Shown here one piece after another: positions 27,304 through 36,666 of a stretch of DNA of 64,000 nt. The DNA is taken from contig NZ_PHNC01000007.1 of NCBI RefSeq assembly GCF_003121295.1, positions 62,001 through 126,000 on the forward strand. The letters run 5' to 3'. A model generated the notes under the pieces. It ran no database searches and was not told where the DNA came from. It saw only the letters and a list, made by a program, of their open reading frames with translations. A program made the position numbers and the translations under genes. The stretch's first letter is position 1. Each line of letters begins with the position of its first letter. This DNA is from Streptomyces orinoci (GTDB lineage Bacteria; Actinomycetota; Actinomycetes; Streptomycetales; Streptomycetaceae).

Positions 27304-29154
27304 ATGGACTTCGGCACTCAGGGCCCGCCCGCCCCGGCCGATCTCGCCTGGCTGCGCGCGGTGGACGCGTACACCATGGGCGCCTACACCCAGGCCGAGG
27401 AGGAGTTCCGCACCGCGGTCCGTCTCGACCCGGGGATGGCCGACGCCTGGCTGGGCCTGCACGCCCTGCGTGCCGAGACCTCCACCGCACTGCTGCGGAT
27501 GCACCGGCACCGGGAGCGCTTCGGCCAGCAGCGCGCCCGCCACCGCCGCCCGCTGAACTCCTGGTACTGGCTGGGCTGGTGGGTCCAGCCGGTGCTGGAG
27601 AACGGCCGCGATCTGCTGCTGGCGCATGCCTCGCACTGGCTGGACGGCCGCCATGTCCCGGAACTGGACCGGGCGCTGGCCGACTGCCCGCCGGTGGAGA
27701 CCGACCCCCAGGTGCGCTTCCTGCACGCCTGCCGGGCCTATCTGGTCAAGGACTGGGAGCAGTTGGTCCGGCAGACCGACCCGCTGCTGGACGACTCCCT
27801 GCTGGGCATCGAGGCGGGGCTGTTCGGCGGCATGGCCCGGGTCCGGCTGGAGATGTACGGGCAGGCCGAACCGCTGCTGGCCACCGCGCTGATGCGCTGC
27901 CGCAGCGAACAGCCGCAGCGCAAGGAGCTGCGCTACTGGCTGGCCCGGGCCCATGAGGGCACCGGCCGCAGCGCCGCCGCCCTGCCGCTCTACCGCGCGG
28001 TGCATCGGGTCGATCCCACCTTTATGGACACCTCCGCCCGGCTGACCGCCATCGCCGACTCCGACGGCCTGGACGATCCGCCCGACCCCGCCCCGGTGGC
28101 CCTGGTGGGCTCCGGCCCGGACGGCACCGAACCGGCCGGCGAACCCCAGGCACCGGCCGCCGAGCTGCTCACCGGGGTGGACCCCCAGTTCGGCGGGCCG
28201 CCGCCGGCCCCGGTGGACGGGGTACGCGAGAAACGGCGGATCCCGGCCCAGCCGGCCACCCGGCCGGTGCCCGGCCCCGCCGACCCCGCACTGCTGGACC
28301 AAGCCCTGGCCGAACTGGAGCGGATGGTGGGGCTGGAGCCGGTCAAGCGGCAGGTCAAGGCGCTCTCCGCCCAACTGCGCATGGCCCGGCTGCGGGCCGG
28401 ACAGGGCCTGCCGGTACAGCCCCCCAAGCGCCACTTCATCTTCTCCGGCCCCTCCGGCACCGGAAAGACCACCGTCGCCCGGATCCTCGGCCGGGTCTTC
28501 TACGCCCTGGGCCTGCTGGGCGGCGATCACCTGGTGGAGGCCCAACGAGCGGATCTGGTGGGCGAGTTCCTGGGCCAGACGGCCGTCAAGGCCAATGAGC
28601 TGATCGACTCCGCACTGGGCGGGGTGCTCTTTGTGGACGAGGCCTACAGCCTCGCCAACTCCGGCTACAGCAAGGGCGACGCCTATGGCGACGAGGCCCT
28701 GCAGGTGCTGCTGAAACGGGCCGAGGACAACCGCGACCGCCTGGTGGTGATCCTGGCCGGCTACCCCGAGGGCATGGACCGTCTGCTGGCCGCCAACCCC
28801 GGCCTGAGCAGCCGCTTCACCAGCCGGGTGGACTTCCCCAGCTACCGCCCCGGTGAACTCACCGCCATCGGCGAGGTGCTGGCAGCCGACAACGGCGACT
28901 CCTGGGACGAGGAGGCGCTGGACGAACTGCGCAGCATCAGCACCCATGTGGTCCGGCAGGGCTGGATCGACGAACTGGGCAACGGCCGCTTTCTGCGCAC
29001 CCTTTACGAGAAGAGCTGCGCCTACCGCGATCTGCGCCTCACCGGCTTCCCCGGCACCCCGACCCGCGACGACCTCGCCACCCTGCGGCTGCCCGATCTG
29101 ATGCAGGCCTATGGCGAGGTCCTCTCGGGCCGGGGACCGGAGAACCGCTCTTGA
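27304..29154 (+). CDS. EccA/CbbX-type AAA+ ATPase with TPR domain
   Basis: A 616-residue cytosolic ATPase. Residues about 12-255 are TPR-like (YTQAEEEFRTAVRLDPGMAD, LARAHEGTGRSAAALPLYRA). A Pro-rich linker spans 256-328. The AAA+ domain has GLEPVKRQVKAL, Walker A GPSGTGKTT (382-390), Walker B VLFVDEAYSL (441-450), sensor VVILAGYPEGMDRLL and a C-terminal lid. This is the architecture of EccA from type VII secretion and of CbbX-like AAA proteins. No ESX genes are in the window, so it is an orphan. ATG 27304 sits after a GGTGGGGGAT site. Confidence 0.88.
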   Translation: MDFGTQGPPAPADLAWLRAVDAYTMGAYTQAEEEFRTAVRLDPGMADAWLGLHALRAETSTALLRMHRHRERFGQQRARHRRPLNSWYWLGWWVQPVLENGRDLLLAHASHWLDGRHVPELDRALADCPPVETDPQVRFLHACRAYLVKDWEQLVRQTDPLLDDSLLGIEAGLFGGMARVRLEMYGQAEPLLATALMRCRSEQPQRKELRYWLARAHEGTGRSAAALPLYRAVHRVDPTFMDTSARLTAIADSDGLDDPPDPAPVALVGSGPDGTEPAGEPQAPAAELLTGVDPQFGGPPPAPVDGVREKRRIPAQPATRPVPGPADPALLDQALAELERMVGLEPVKRQVKALSAQLRMARLRAGQGLPVQPPKRHFIFSGPSGTGKTTVARILGRVFYALGLLGGDHLVEAQRADLVGEFLGQTAVKANELIDSALGGVLFVDEAYSLANSGYSKGDAYGDEALQVLLKRAEDNRDRLVVILAGYPEGMDRLLAANPGLSSRFTSRVDFPSYRPGELTAIGEVLAADNGDSWDEEALDELRSISTHVVRQGWIDELGNGRFLRTLYEKSCAYRDLRLTGFPGTPTRDDLATLRLPDLMQAYGEVLSGRGPENRS

Positions 29155-29168
29155 CTCGGTGGGCGATC

Positions 29169-29194
29169 GGGCGGGCGGGTGGGTGGGTGGGTGG
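29169..29194 (+). other. Potential G-quadruplex (six GGG tracts)
   Basis: Six GGG runs separated by single bases lie between the ends of two convergent genes, 15 bases after the AAA ATPase stop. Single-base loops are the most stable type of G-quadruplex. Part of the same G tract can alternatively pair with CCACCCACC at 29218-29226. Confidence 0.7.
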
Positions 29195-29226
29195 AACAAC
29201 GCCCCGAAGGGGCGTGCCCACCCACC
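29186..29226. terminator. Compound hairpin terminator between convergent genes
   Basis: Inner perfect stem ACGCCCC (29199-29205) / GGGGCGT (29209-29215) with a GAA loop. An outer stem GGTGGGTGG (29186-29194) / CCACCCACC (29218-29226) extends it. It would terminate the AAA gene and possibly the leftward CBS gene whose stop is at 29232. Confidence 0.65.
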
Positions 29227-29231
29227 GGCGG

Positions 29232-30305
29232 TCAGCCGACCATGACCCCCTCTTCCTCCCGCGTAGCGGGCACCGCAACCCGGTGCGAGGGATCCCGCAC
29301 CTCCCCCACCAGCATCTCCAGCACATCCTCCAGGGCAACCAACCCCAGAAAACGCCCCGACGCGTCGGCGACCGCGGCCAGATGCGCCGCTCCCCGCCGC
29401 ATCACGGTCAGCGCGTCGTCCAGCGGCAGCTCCGCCCGGAGGGTCTGCACCCGCCGCCAGAGCCGCTGCGGCACCGCCCGGTCCCGGTCCTCCAGGTCCA
29501 GCACGTCCTTCACATGCAGATAGCCCATGAACGCCCCGCCGGGCCCGCACACCGGGAAGCGGGAGTACCCGGTGCGTACCGTCAGCTCCTCCACCTCCCG
29601 GGGTGTGACCGACGGCGGTACGGTCACCAGCCGCGCCGGGTCCAGCAGCACATCCGTCACCGGACGGCTGCCCAACTCCAGGGCGTCCTCCAGGCGTTCC
29701 TGCTCGGCGGGGGCCAACAGCCCGGCCCGCCGGGAGTGTTCCACCAGGTGGGTCAGCTGTTCACTGGTGAACGCCGACTCCACCTCGTCCTTGGGCTCCA
29801 CCCGGAACAGCCGCAGCACGCCATGCGCACAGGCGCCCAGCAGCCGGGTCACCGGGCGGCACAGCCGGGCGAAGGCGACCAGCCCGGGGCCCAGCCACAG
29901 AGCCGCCCGGTCGGGGGCGGACATGGCCAGGTTCTTGGGCACCATCTCCCCGATCACCAGATGCAGGGAGATCACCAGCGCCAGGGCGATCACATAGCCC
30001 AGCGGATGCACCAGCCCCTCCGGCAGGCCCACGGCCTGGAACACCGGTTCCAGCAGCCGCGCCACCGTGGGCTCGGCCACCGCGCCCAGCGTCAGGGAAC
30101 ACACCGTGACGCCGAACTGGGCCGCCGCCAGCATCTGCGGCAGATTCTCCAGCCCGGTCAGCACGGTACGGGCCCGTGCGGACCCCTCGGCCGCCCTGGG
30201 CTCGATCTGGCTGCGGCGCACCGACACCAGGGCGAACTCGGCGCCCACGAAATAGCCGTTGGCCAGCACCAGCAGCGCGGCGAACAGCAGTTGCAGCACG
30301 CTCAT
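29232..30305 (-). CDS. CNNM/CorC-type membrane protein with CBS pair
   Basis: A 357-residue protein with an N-terminal DUF21 membrane domain (LLVLANGYFVGAEFALVSVR, then a conserved HLVIGEMVPKNLAM) and two CBS motifs (around SRFPVCGPGGAFMGYLHVKD and FLGLVALEDVLEMLVGEV). The family (CNNM, MpfA, YfjD) is linked to Mg2+ export or other divalent cation handling. The corC_HlyC C-terminal domain is missing, unlike its neighbour. Its ATG overlaps the upstream gene stop (ATGA), so the pair is translated together, perhaps as a heterodimer. Confidence 0.88.
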   Translation of the reverse strand: MSVLQLLFAALLVLANGYFVGAEFALVSVRRSQIEPRAAEGSARARTVLTGLENLPQMLAAAQFGVTVCSLTLGAVAEPTVARLLEPVFQAVGLPEGLVHPLGYVIALALVISLHLVIGEMVPKNLAMSAPDRAALWLGPGLVAFARLCRPVTRLLGACAHGVLRLFRVEPKDEVESAFTSEQLTHLVEHSRRAGLLAPAEQERLEDALELGSRPVTDVLLDPARLVTVPPSVTPREVEELTVRTGYSRFPVCGPGGAFMGYLHVKDVLDLEDRDRAVPQRLWRRVQTLRAELPLDDALTVMRRGAAHLAAVADASGRFLGLVALEDVLEMLVGEVRDPSHRVAVPATREEEGVMVG

Positions 30306-31687
30306 CGGGCGTCCCCCTTGACCGCGGCCAACACGGCGCTCTTGACCGGTCCCTTGGCGGCGCCCTTGGCCGTACCCGTGCGCACCAGTCGCACCCGTTC
30401 GGCCCGGTGGTGGCCCACCTGGCGCACCGACAGCCGCCAGCCGGGCAGTTCGGCCCGGTCGCCGGGGACCGGGATGCGTCCCAGCAGGTCCGCGACCAGT
30501 CCGGCGACCGTCTCATAGGGCCCGTCCGGCACCCGAAGTCCGATACGGGCCAGCGTGTCCACCCGGCAGGCGCCGTCCGCCTCCCAGGCGGTCCGTCCGT
30601 CCTCGCAGGTCACGGTGGTCAGGTCGGGGCGTGCCGCATCGGCATGGTCATGCTCGTCACGGACCTCGCCGACCAGCTCCTCGACGATGTCCTCCAGGGT
30701 CACCACCCCGGCGGTGCCGCCGTACTCGTCCACCACCACGGCTATCGGCTGCTCGCTGCGCAGCTGTTCCAGCAGCGGCTGCACCGGCAGGGTGCCGGGC
30801 ACCAGCATCGGCGCCACCGCGATCCGCCCCACGGGCGTACGCAGCCGCTCCTCGCGCGGCACCGCCAGCGCGTCCTTGAGGTGGACCATGCCGACCACCT
30901 CGTCCAGCCGTTCCCGGTAGACCGGGAAGCGGGAAAGCCCGGTGGCCCGGGTGAGGTTGAGGACGTCCTCGGCGGTGGCGTCCGTCTGCAGGGCGCTGAC
31001 CCTCACCCGGGGGGTCATCACATGCTGAGCGGTCAGCTCGCCCAGTGAGAGGGTGCGGACGAACAGGTCGGCGGTGTCCGCCTCCAGGGCCCCGGCGAGC
31101 GCCGAGTGGCGGGCCAGCGAGACCAGTTCGCCGGGGGTGCGGGCGGAGGCCAGTTCCTCCGCGGGCTCCACGCCCAGGGCCCGTACCAGCCGGTTGGCGA
31201 CCGTGTTCAGCACGGTGATCACCGGGCGGAAGAGGTGGGCGAACAGGCTCTGCGGCCGGGCCACAAAGCGGGCCACCTGCAACGGCCGGGAGACCGCCCA
31301 GTTCTTGGGCACCAGTTCGCCGATGACCATCTGCACCGCGGAGGCCACCAGCATGCCGGTCACCACGGCCACCCCGGCCGCGGCACCGGCCGGCAGTCCG
31401 GCCGCGTCCAGCGGTCCGGCCAGCAGCCGGCCCAGGGCGGGCTCGGCCAGCATGCCGACCGCCAAGGAGGTGATGGTGATGCCCAGTTGGGTGCCGGAGA
31501 GCTGGAAGGACAGCTCACCCAGGGCCTTGACCACGGTCCGGGCGCGGTGGTCGCCGCCCGCCGCGGCCCGTTCGGCCTCCGGCTTCTCCACGGTGACCAG
31601 GCCGAACTCGGCGGCTACGAAGAAGCCGTTGGCCAGGATCAGCAGCAGTGCCGCCGCAAGCAGCAGCAGGGATACGGTGATGCTCAT
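30302..31687 (-). CDS. CNNM/HlyC-CorC-type membrane protein with CBS pair
   Basis: A 461-residue full-length family member. The DUF21 domain contains LLILANGFFVAAEFGLVTVE and MVIGELVPKNWAVSRPLQVA. A CBS pair contains ARFP-like SRFPVYRERLDEVVGMVHLK and VVDEYGGTAGVVTLEDIVEE. The C-terminal CorC_HlyC domain (about 370-445) is present. Likely role: divalent cation (Mg2+/Co2+) transport across the membrane. It overlaps the next gene by 4 bases. Confidence 0.9.
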   Translation of the reverse strand: MSITVSLLLLAAALLLILANGFFVAAEFGLVTVEKPEAERAAAGGDHRARTVVKALGELSFQLSGTQLGITITSLAVGMLAEPALGRLLAGPLDAAGLPAGAAAGVAVVTGMLVASAVQMVIGELVPKNWAVSRPLQVARFVARPQSLFAHLFRPVITVLNTVANRLVRALGVEPAEELASARTPGELVSLARHSALAGALEADTADLFVRTLSLGELTAQHVMTPRVRVSALQTDATAEDVLNLTRATGLSRFPVYRERLDEVVGMVHLKDALAVPREERLRTPVGRIAVAPMLVPGTLPVQPLLEQLRSEQPIAVVVDEYGGTAGVVTLEDIVEELVGEVRDEHDHADAARPDLTTVTCEDGRTAWEADGACRVDTLARIGLRVPDGPYETVAGLVADLLGRIPVPGDRAELPGWRLSVRQVGHHRAERVRLVRTGTAKGAAKGPVKSAVLAAVKGDAR

Positions 31688-31884
31688 CGCGCCGCCTCAC
31701 AATGCGGGGCGGCGCAGGTACTACAGGACGATCCGTCCATCCCGGAGGGATTCACTCCTCGGTTCGCAGGTGCCCCGCGGCGGCCGCGTCAGGCGGCCGA
31801 GTCGTCTCGGGCGGGGCCGGGCACGGATGTGCTCGTGTGCAACAGAGTAATCAAGGAATCCGCCGACCGGGCAGGCACCGGCCG

Positions 31885-32322
31885 TCAGGTCGCCGATCGG
31901 CCGGTGCCGCGCTCCTCCACCAGAGCGTTCAGCGCCCGGGCCTGGCTGATGGCCTGCTGCTTGCCGATGCCGGTCTGAATGCCCATCGCGGGCAGCGAGG
32001 TTCCGTCCGAGAGGTCCAGATGGACCCAGGGGTCGCCGGGCCGCAGATTGACCCGGATGATCTGGGCCCACTCCAGCCGGCGCACCGTGGTGAGGTTCAC
32101 CACGGTGACCCCGCCCTCGGTCACCACCACCTTGGGGCGGCTGAGCAGCGCCAGCACGCCCAGGCCCAGCAGCGCGGCGAGAATGAAGGACGCGCGGTCC
32201 CCGGCCGTGAAGGTGTCCAGCAGGAAGGACACCACGGTCAGCACGGCGGCCAGGGCGCCGCCCACGCCCAGCAGCACCACACGGGTGCGGGTGGGACGGA
32301 AGGTCACGGGAAGCTCGGGCAT
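31885..32322 (-). CDS. Bacterial PH-domain membrane protein
   Basis: A 145-residue protein with two N-terminal membrane segments (about 15-33 and 42-60) and a C-terminal PH-like beta domain (VVVTEGGVTVVNLTTVRRLE and then WAQIIRVNLRPGDPWVHLDL). It follows hisG with a 1-base gap, as in other Streptomyces rib-his clusters, so it is the last gene of that operon. Function unknown; PH domains of this type sit on the membrane inner face. Confidence 0.8.
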   Translation of the reverse strand: MPELPVTFRPTRTRVVLLGVGGALAAVLTVVSFLLDTFTAGDRASFILAALLGLGVLALLSRPKVVVTEGGVTVVNLTTVRRLEWAQIIRVNLRPGDPWVHLDLSDGTSLPAMGIQTGIGKQQAISQARALNALVEERGTGRSAT

Positions 32323-32323
32323 G

Positions 32324-33172
32324 TCAGAGGCGGCAGGCGTGGATGCCGGTGGTCAGGATGGCCCGCGCGCCCAGTTCATAGAGCTCGTCCATGATCCGCT
32401 GGGCGTCCTTGGCCGGGACCATGGAGCGCACCGCCACCCAGCCCTCGTGGTGCAGCGGCGAGACGGTGGGCGACTCCAGGCCGGGGGTGAGCGCCACCGC
32501 GCGCTCCACCTGCTCGGCGCGGATGTCGTAGTCCATCATCACGTAGCGGCGGGCGACCAGGACGCCCTGCATCCGGCGGAGGAACTGGCGCACCTTGGGG
32601 TCGTCGGCCGGGGCACCGGCGCGCCGGATGACGATGGCCTCCGACTCCAGGATGGGCTCGCCGATGACCTCCAGCCCGGCATTGCGCAGGGTGGTGCCGG
32701 TCTCCACCACATCGGCGATGACCTCGGCGACGCCCAGCTGGATGGCGGTCTCCACGGCGCCGTCCAGGTGCACCACCTCGGCGTCCACGCCATGGTCGGC
32801 CAGGTGCTTGGTGACCAGCCCGGCGAAGGAGGTGGCGACGGTCAGGCCGCCGAACTCGGCCACGTCCTTGACGGTGCCCGGGCGGGTGGCGTACCGGAAG
32901 GTCGAGGCCGCGAAGCCCAGCTGCATGATCTCCTCGGCCTGGGAGCCGGAGTCCAGCAGCAGGTCACGGCCGGTGATCCCGATGTCGAGCCGGCCGGAGC
33001 CGACGTACACCGCGATATCGCGGGGGCGCAGGAAGAAGAACTCCACCTCGTTGGCGGCGTCCACCAGCACCAGTTCCTTGCGGTCCTTGCGCTGCCGGTA
33101 ACCGGCCTCATGGAGCATCTCCGCCGCAGGCTCGGCGAGAGAACCCTTGTTGGGGACGGCGATGCGCAGCAT
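32324..33172 (-). CDS. hisG: ATP phosphoribosyltransferase, long form
   Basis: A 282-residue enzyme for the first step of histidine synthesis (ATP + PRPP to phosphoribosyl-ATP). The start MLRIAVPNKGSLAEPAAEML, the PRPP-binding core ADVVETGTTLRNAGLEVIGE and a C-terminal ACT-like regulatory domain (from about 205, ending TTGIHACRL) identify the long, His-feedback-inhibited type that needs no HisZ. It sits 51 bases after hisE in the riboflavin operon, away from the main his genes. Confidence 0.96.
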   Translation of the reverse strand: MLRIAVPNKGSLAEPAAEMLHEAGYRQRKDRKELVLVDAANEVEFFFLRPRDIAVYVGSGRLDIGITGRDLLLDSGSQAEEIMQLGFAASTFRYATRPGTVKDVAEFGGLTVATSFAGLVTKHLADHGVDAEVVHLDGAVETAIQLGVAEVIADVVETGTTLRNAGLEVIGEPILESEAIVIRRAGAPADDPKVRQFLRRMQGVLVARRYVMMDYDIRAEQVERAVALTPGLESPTVSPLHHEGWVAVRSMVPAKDAQRIMDELYELGARAILTTGIHACRL

Positions 33173-33223
33173 GAGGTCGGTTCCTTTGTGCGTGGGAGGA
33201 AGGGGGCGGGGCGTTCGCGGGGA

Positions 33224-33493
33224 TCAGAGGTGGGCGTAGACGTCGTCCAGCGAGATACCCCGGGCGACCATCATCACCTGCAGGTGGTAGAGGAGCTGGG
33301 AGATCTCCTCGGCGGTCGCCTCGGCGCCCTCGTACTCGGCGGCCATCCACACCTCGGCCGCCTCTTCGACGACCTTCTTGCCGATGGCGTGGACCCCCTT
33401 GCCCACCAGTTCCGCGGTGCGGGAGGTGGCGGGGTCGCCGGTGGCCTTCTGCTGGAGCTCGGCGAAGAGCTCCTCGAACGTCTTCTTGGACAT
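33224..33493 (-). CDS. hisE: Phosphoribosyl-ATP pyrophosphatase
   Basis: An 89-residue MazG-fold enzyme for step two of histidine synthesis. [20 protein letters not shown] (about 30-49) and [19 protein letters not shown] carry the metal-binding Glu/Asp residues. In actinobacteria HisE is separate from HisI, as here. ATG 33493 lies 33 bases after ribH. Confidence 0.95.
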   Translation of the reverse strand: MSKKTFEELFAELQQKATGDPATSRTAELVGKGVHAIGKKVVEEAAEVWMAAEYEGAEATAEEISQLLYHLQVMMVARGISLDDVYAHL

Positions 33494-33526
33494 GGTGGTC
33501 CTACCCTACGGCCTTGCCCGCCGGTG

Positions 33527-34012
33527 TCAGTGCCAGGGTTCGGAGACCGAGCGCAGGGTCACCGCGGTGGAGACCGCGGCGTAGACCGCCTCATGCCCCT
33601 TGTCCTCGGTGGATCCCTCGAGTCCGGCCCGGTCCACCGCCTGCTCCTCGGTGTCACAGGTCAGCAGGCCGAAGCCGACCGGGACTCCGGTGTCCACCGA
33701 GACCTGGGCCAGCCCCCGGGTGACGCCCTCACACACATACTCGAAGTGCGGGGTGCCGCCGCGGATGACGACGCCCAGGGCGACGATGGCGTCATAGCCC
33801 CGGCCGGCCAGCACCTTGGCCACCACCGGCAGCTCCCAGCTGCCCGGGACGCGCAGCAGGGTGGGCTCGTCGATGCCCAGCTCGTGCAGGGCGCGCAGGG
33901 CGCCGTCCACCAGCCCGTCCATCACCTTCTCGTGCCACTGCGCGGCGATCACGGCCACCCGCAGGTCCTGACAGTTCTTCACACTCAGCTCGGGTGCGCC
34001 CTTGCCGCTCAT
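33527..34012 (-). CDS. ribH: 6,7-dimethyl-8-ribityllumazine synthase
   Basis: A 161-residue enzyme that condenses the RibA/RibD-derived pyrimidine with dihydroxybutanone phosphate. [15 protein letters not shown] (about 51-65) binds the substrates. [20 protein letters not shown] holds the catalytic His, and [18 protein letters not shown] is the conserved end. ATG 34012 is 25 bases after ribBA. It forms icosahedral or pentameric shells in its family. Confidence 0.96.
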   Translation of the reverse strand: MSGKGAPELSVKNCQDLRVAVIAAQWHEKVMDGLVDGALRALHELGIDEPTLLRVPGSWELPVVAKVLAGRGYDAIVALGVVIRGGTPHFEYVCEGVTRGLAQVSVDTGVPVGFGLLTCDTEEQAVDRAGLEGSTEDKGHEAVYAAVSTAVTLRSVSEPWH

Positions 34013-34037
34013 GTTTCTCCTCGGTGGCTGGTGGTGC

Positions 34038-35321
34038 TTACTGGTTGTCGCAGGCGGAGACCGGCTCGGCGTCCAGCCAGGGCAGGTCGTGCCCCATCCG
34101 GTCGCGCTTGGTCCGCAGATACCGCAGATTGTGCTCACCGGCGGGGGCGGGCATCGGCTCCCGTCCGGTGACCTTCAGACCGTGCCGCTCCAGGGCGATG
34201 GTCTTGTCGGGGTTGTTGGTCATCAGCCGCAGCGAGCGCACGCCCAGGTCGGCGAGCATCCGGGCGCCGGCCCCGTAGTCCCGGGCGTCGGCGGGCAGGC
34301 CCAGCTCCAGGTTGGCGTCCAGGGTGTCGTGCCCGTTCTCCTGGAGCTCGTAGGCCCGCAGCTTGGACAGCAGGCCGATGCCCCGGCCCTCGTGCCCGCG
34401 CAGATAGATCACCGCGCCGCGGCCCTCCTCGGCGATCCGGCGCAGCGAGGCCTGGAGCTGGGGGCCGCAGTCGCAGCGCAGCGAGCCGAAGACATCGCCG
34501 GTCAGGCACTCGGAGTGGATACGCACCAGGACGTCCTCGGCGCCGTCGAGTTCGCCCATCACCAGGGCGATGTGCTCCACCCCGTCGATGCCGGAGCGGT
34601 AGCCGTGGGCGAGGAAGTGACCGTAGGCGGTGGGCAGTTGGGTGGTGGCCTCGCGGCGTACCGCTGGCTCGGCCGCCTTGAGGTGGTTCACCAGCTGCTC
34701 GATGGAGATCAGGGTCAGACCGAACCGGCGGGCGAAGGCGGTCAGTTGGGGCAGTCGCAGCATCCGGCCGTCCTCGCCGGCGATCTCCACGATCGCGGCG
34801 GCCGGGCGGAATCCGGCCAGCCGGGCCAGGTCGCAGCCGGCCTCGGTGTGGCCGGGGCGGACCAGGACGCCGCCGGGCCTGGCCCGCAGCGGGAAGACAT
34901 GCCCGGGGCGGACGAAGTCACCGGGCTTGCTGGCGGGGTCGGCCAGCAGCCGGATGGTGGTGGCCCGGTCGGCGGCGGAGATGCCGGTGTCCACGCCATG
35001 GGCGGCGGTGGCATCGGTGGAGACGGTGAAGGCGGTGCGCATGGTCTCGGTGTTGTTCTCGACCATCTGCGGGAGTTCCAGGCGGTCCAGGTCCTCGCCC
35101 TCCATGGGCACACAGATCAGCCCACGGCACTCGCTCATCATAAAGGCGAGGATCTCGGGGGTGGCCGCCTCGGCGGCGATCACCAGATCCCCCTCGTTCT
35201 CCCGGCTCTCGTCATCGATCACAATCACCGGCCGGCCGGCCGCGATATCGGCGATGGCCTGCTCGACCGGGTCGAGGACGCTCTCCCCGGTCACTGCGGT
35301 GTGCTGCGGGGCGGCGGTCAT
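34038..35321 (-). CDS. ribBA: Bifunctional DHBP synthase / GTP cyclohydrolase II
   Basis: A 427-residue fusion. The N-terminal RibB half makes 3,4-dihydroxy-2-butanone 4-phosphate ([16 protein letters not shown], then [20 protein letters not shown] and the H in [10 protein letters not shown]). The C-terminal RibA half opens GTP ([20 protein letters not shown] zinc site, then [11 protein letters not shown]). ATG 35321 was chosen over an open extension of 43 codons. It supplies both precursors of the riboflavin pathway. Confidence 0.96.
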   Translation of the reverse strand: MTAAPQHTAVTGESVLDPVEQAIADIAAGRPVIVIDDESRENEGDLVIAAEAATPEILAFMMSECRGLICVPMEGEDLDRLELPQMVENNTETMRTAFTVSTDATAAHGVDTGISAADRATTIRLLADPASKPGDFVRPGHVFPLRARPGGVLVRPGHTEAGCDLARLAGFRPAAAIVEIAGEDGRMLRLPQLTAFARRFGLTLISIEQLVNHLKAAEPAVRREATTQLPTAYGHFLAHGYRSGIDGVEHIALVMGELDGAEDVLVRIHSECLTGDVFGSLRCDCGPQLQASLRRIAEEGRGAVIYLRGHEGRGIGLLSKLRAYELQENGHDTLDANLELGLPADARDYGAGARMLADLGVRSLRLMTNNPDKTIALERHGLKVTGREPMPAPAGEHNLRYLRTKRDRMGHDLPWLDAEPVSACDNQ

Positions 35322-35404
35322 GCTGTCTCCGTTGAGTCGTCGGGCGGCCGCACGCGGGTCGCGCGGCGGCGTGGTTGTCGGGCCTGGCCCGCCGGGCGGG
35401 CGCA

Positions 35405-36049
35405 TCAGAACGCCGGTGCGGTACGGGCGCCCGGACGCGAGCGCAGCCACCAGTCACGCAGCCCCCAGAGCACCAGGCCGAGGTAGACCACATAGACCAG
35501 GCCGGAGAAGGCCAGTCCGCTGGAGAAGGCCAGCGGGACACCGACCACGTCCACCAGCAGCCAGGCGAGCCAGAACTCCACCAGCCCGCGGGCCTGGGCG
35601 ACCATGGCCGCCAGCGTGCCGACGAAGATATAGGCGTCCGGCCAGGGGTTCCACGACAGCTGCGGTACGGCGGTGAACAGCGTGCCCACGGCCAGGGTGC
35701 CCAGGGCCGTCCCGCCCAGCAGCGCCAGCCGCTCGCGGGCCGTGGCGAAGCGTACGGCCACCGAGCCGCCCTCGGCGTCGCGCCCGCCGCGCCCCCACTG
35801 CCGCCAGCCCCACACGGCCACGCCGATCACCAGCAGCTGCTTGCCCACTCCCCCGCTGAGGTGGGCGGAGGCATAGGCGGCCACCAGTATCAGCCCGGAC
35901 AGCAGCTGGGCGGGCCAGGTCCAGATGGAGCGCTTCCAGCCCAGGGCGAGGGCGGCCAGTCCGATGGTGTTGCCGATGGCGTCGGACCAGATCACATGCT
36001 GTCCGAAGGCCGAGAAGGCCTCACCGGTCAGCCAGTTGAGCGAGGTCAT
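35405..36049 (-). CDS. ribM: PnuC-family vitamin transporter, RibM-like
   Basis: A 214-residue membrane protein with about six helices. The PnuC-family pieces are [20 protein letters not shown], a Trp-rich [11 protein letters not shown] loop and [20 protein letters not shown]. PnuC relatives inside FMN-riboswitch operons of Streptomyces and corynebacteria (RibM) import riboflavin or roseoflavin; others carry nicotinamide riboside. The operon context favours riboflavin. Its ATG overlaps the ribE stop by 4 bases. Confidence 0.88.
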   Translation of the reverse strand: MTSLNWLTGEAFSAFGQHVIWSDAIGNTIGLAALALGWKRSIWTWPAQLLSGLILVAAYASAHLSGGVGKQLLVIGVAVWGWRQWGRGGRDAEGGSVAVRFATARERLALLGGTALGTLAVGTLFTAVPQLSWNPWPDAYIFVGTLAAMVAQARGLVEFWLAWLLVDVVGVPLAFSSGLAFSGLVYVVYLGLVLWGLRDWWLRSRPGARTAPAF

Positions 36050-36663
36050 GCGCGCTCCCGGAGGTCAGGGGTGGCGGTGTGGGCGAGCAGCCGCTCGGTG
36101 TACTTGGCCAGTACGTCCACCTCGAGGTTGACCGGGTCGCCGGCGGTCTTGAAGCCCAGGGTGGTCAGGGCGAGGGTGGTGGGGATGAGGCTGATGGTGA
36201 AGAAGTCGTCCCCCGCCTCCACCACGGTCAGGCTCACCCCGTCCACGGTGATGGAGCCCTTGGCGGCCACATAGCGGCTGAGTCCGGCGGGCAGCGAGAC
36301 CGTGACCACGTCCCAGTGCTCGGAGCGTTCCCGGCCGAGGATCACTCCGGTGCCGTCCACATGGCCCTGGACCAGGTGGCCGCCGAGGCGGCCGTCCGCC
36401 TTCAGCGGGCGCTCCAGGTTCACCCGGGAGCCGGGGCCCAGCCCGCCCAGGCTGGAGCGCTTGAGGGTCTCGGCCATCACATCGGCGGTGAACTCCCCGT
36501 CCGCGGTCTCGACCACGGTCAGGCAGACACCGTTGACCGCGATGGAGTCGCCGTGCCGGGCGTCCTCGGTGACCAGCGGGCCGCGCAGCCGGATCCGGGA
36601 GCTGTCACCGAGGCTCTCCACGGCGACGACCTCACCCAGCTCTTCGACGATTCCGGTGAACAT
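36046..36663 (-). CDS. ribE: Riboflavin synthase, alpha chain
   Basis: A 205-residue enzyme that dismutates two 6,7-dimethyl-8-ribityllumazine molecules into riboflavin. Two tandem lumazine-binding repeats are visible: MFTGIVEELGEVVAVES with GDSIAVNGVCLTVVE, and GHVDGTGVILGRERSEH with KGSITVDGVSLTVVE. ATG 36663 is 3 bases after ribD. Confidence 0.96.
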   Translation of the reverse strand: MFTGIVEELGEVVAVESLGDSSRIRLRGPLVTEDARHGDSIAVNGVCLTVVETADGEFTADVMAETLKRSSLGGLGPGSRVNLERPLKADGRLGGHLVQGHVDGTGVILGRERSEHWDVVTVSLPAGLSRYVAAKGSITVDGVSLTVVEAGDDFFTISLIPTTLALTTLGFKTAGDPVNLEVDVLAKYTERLLAHTATPDLRERA

Positions 36664-36666
36664 CCG

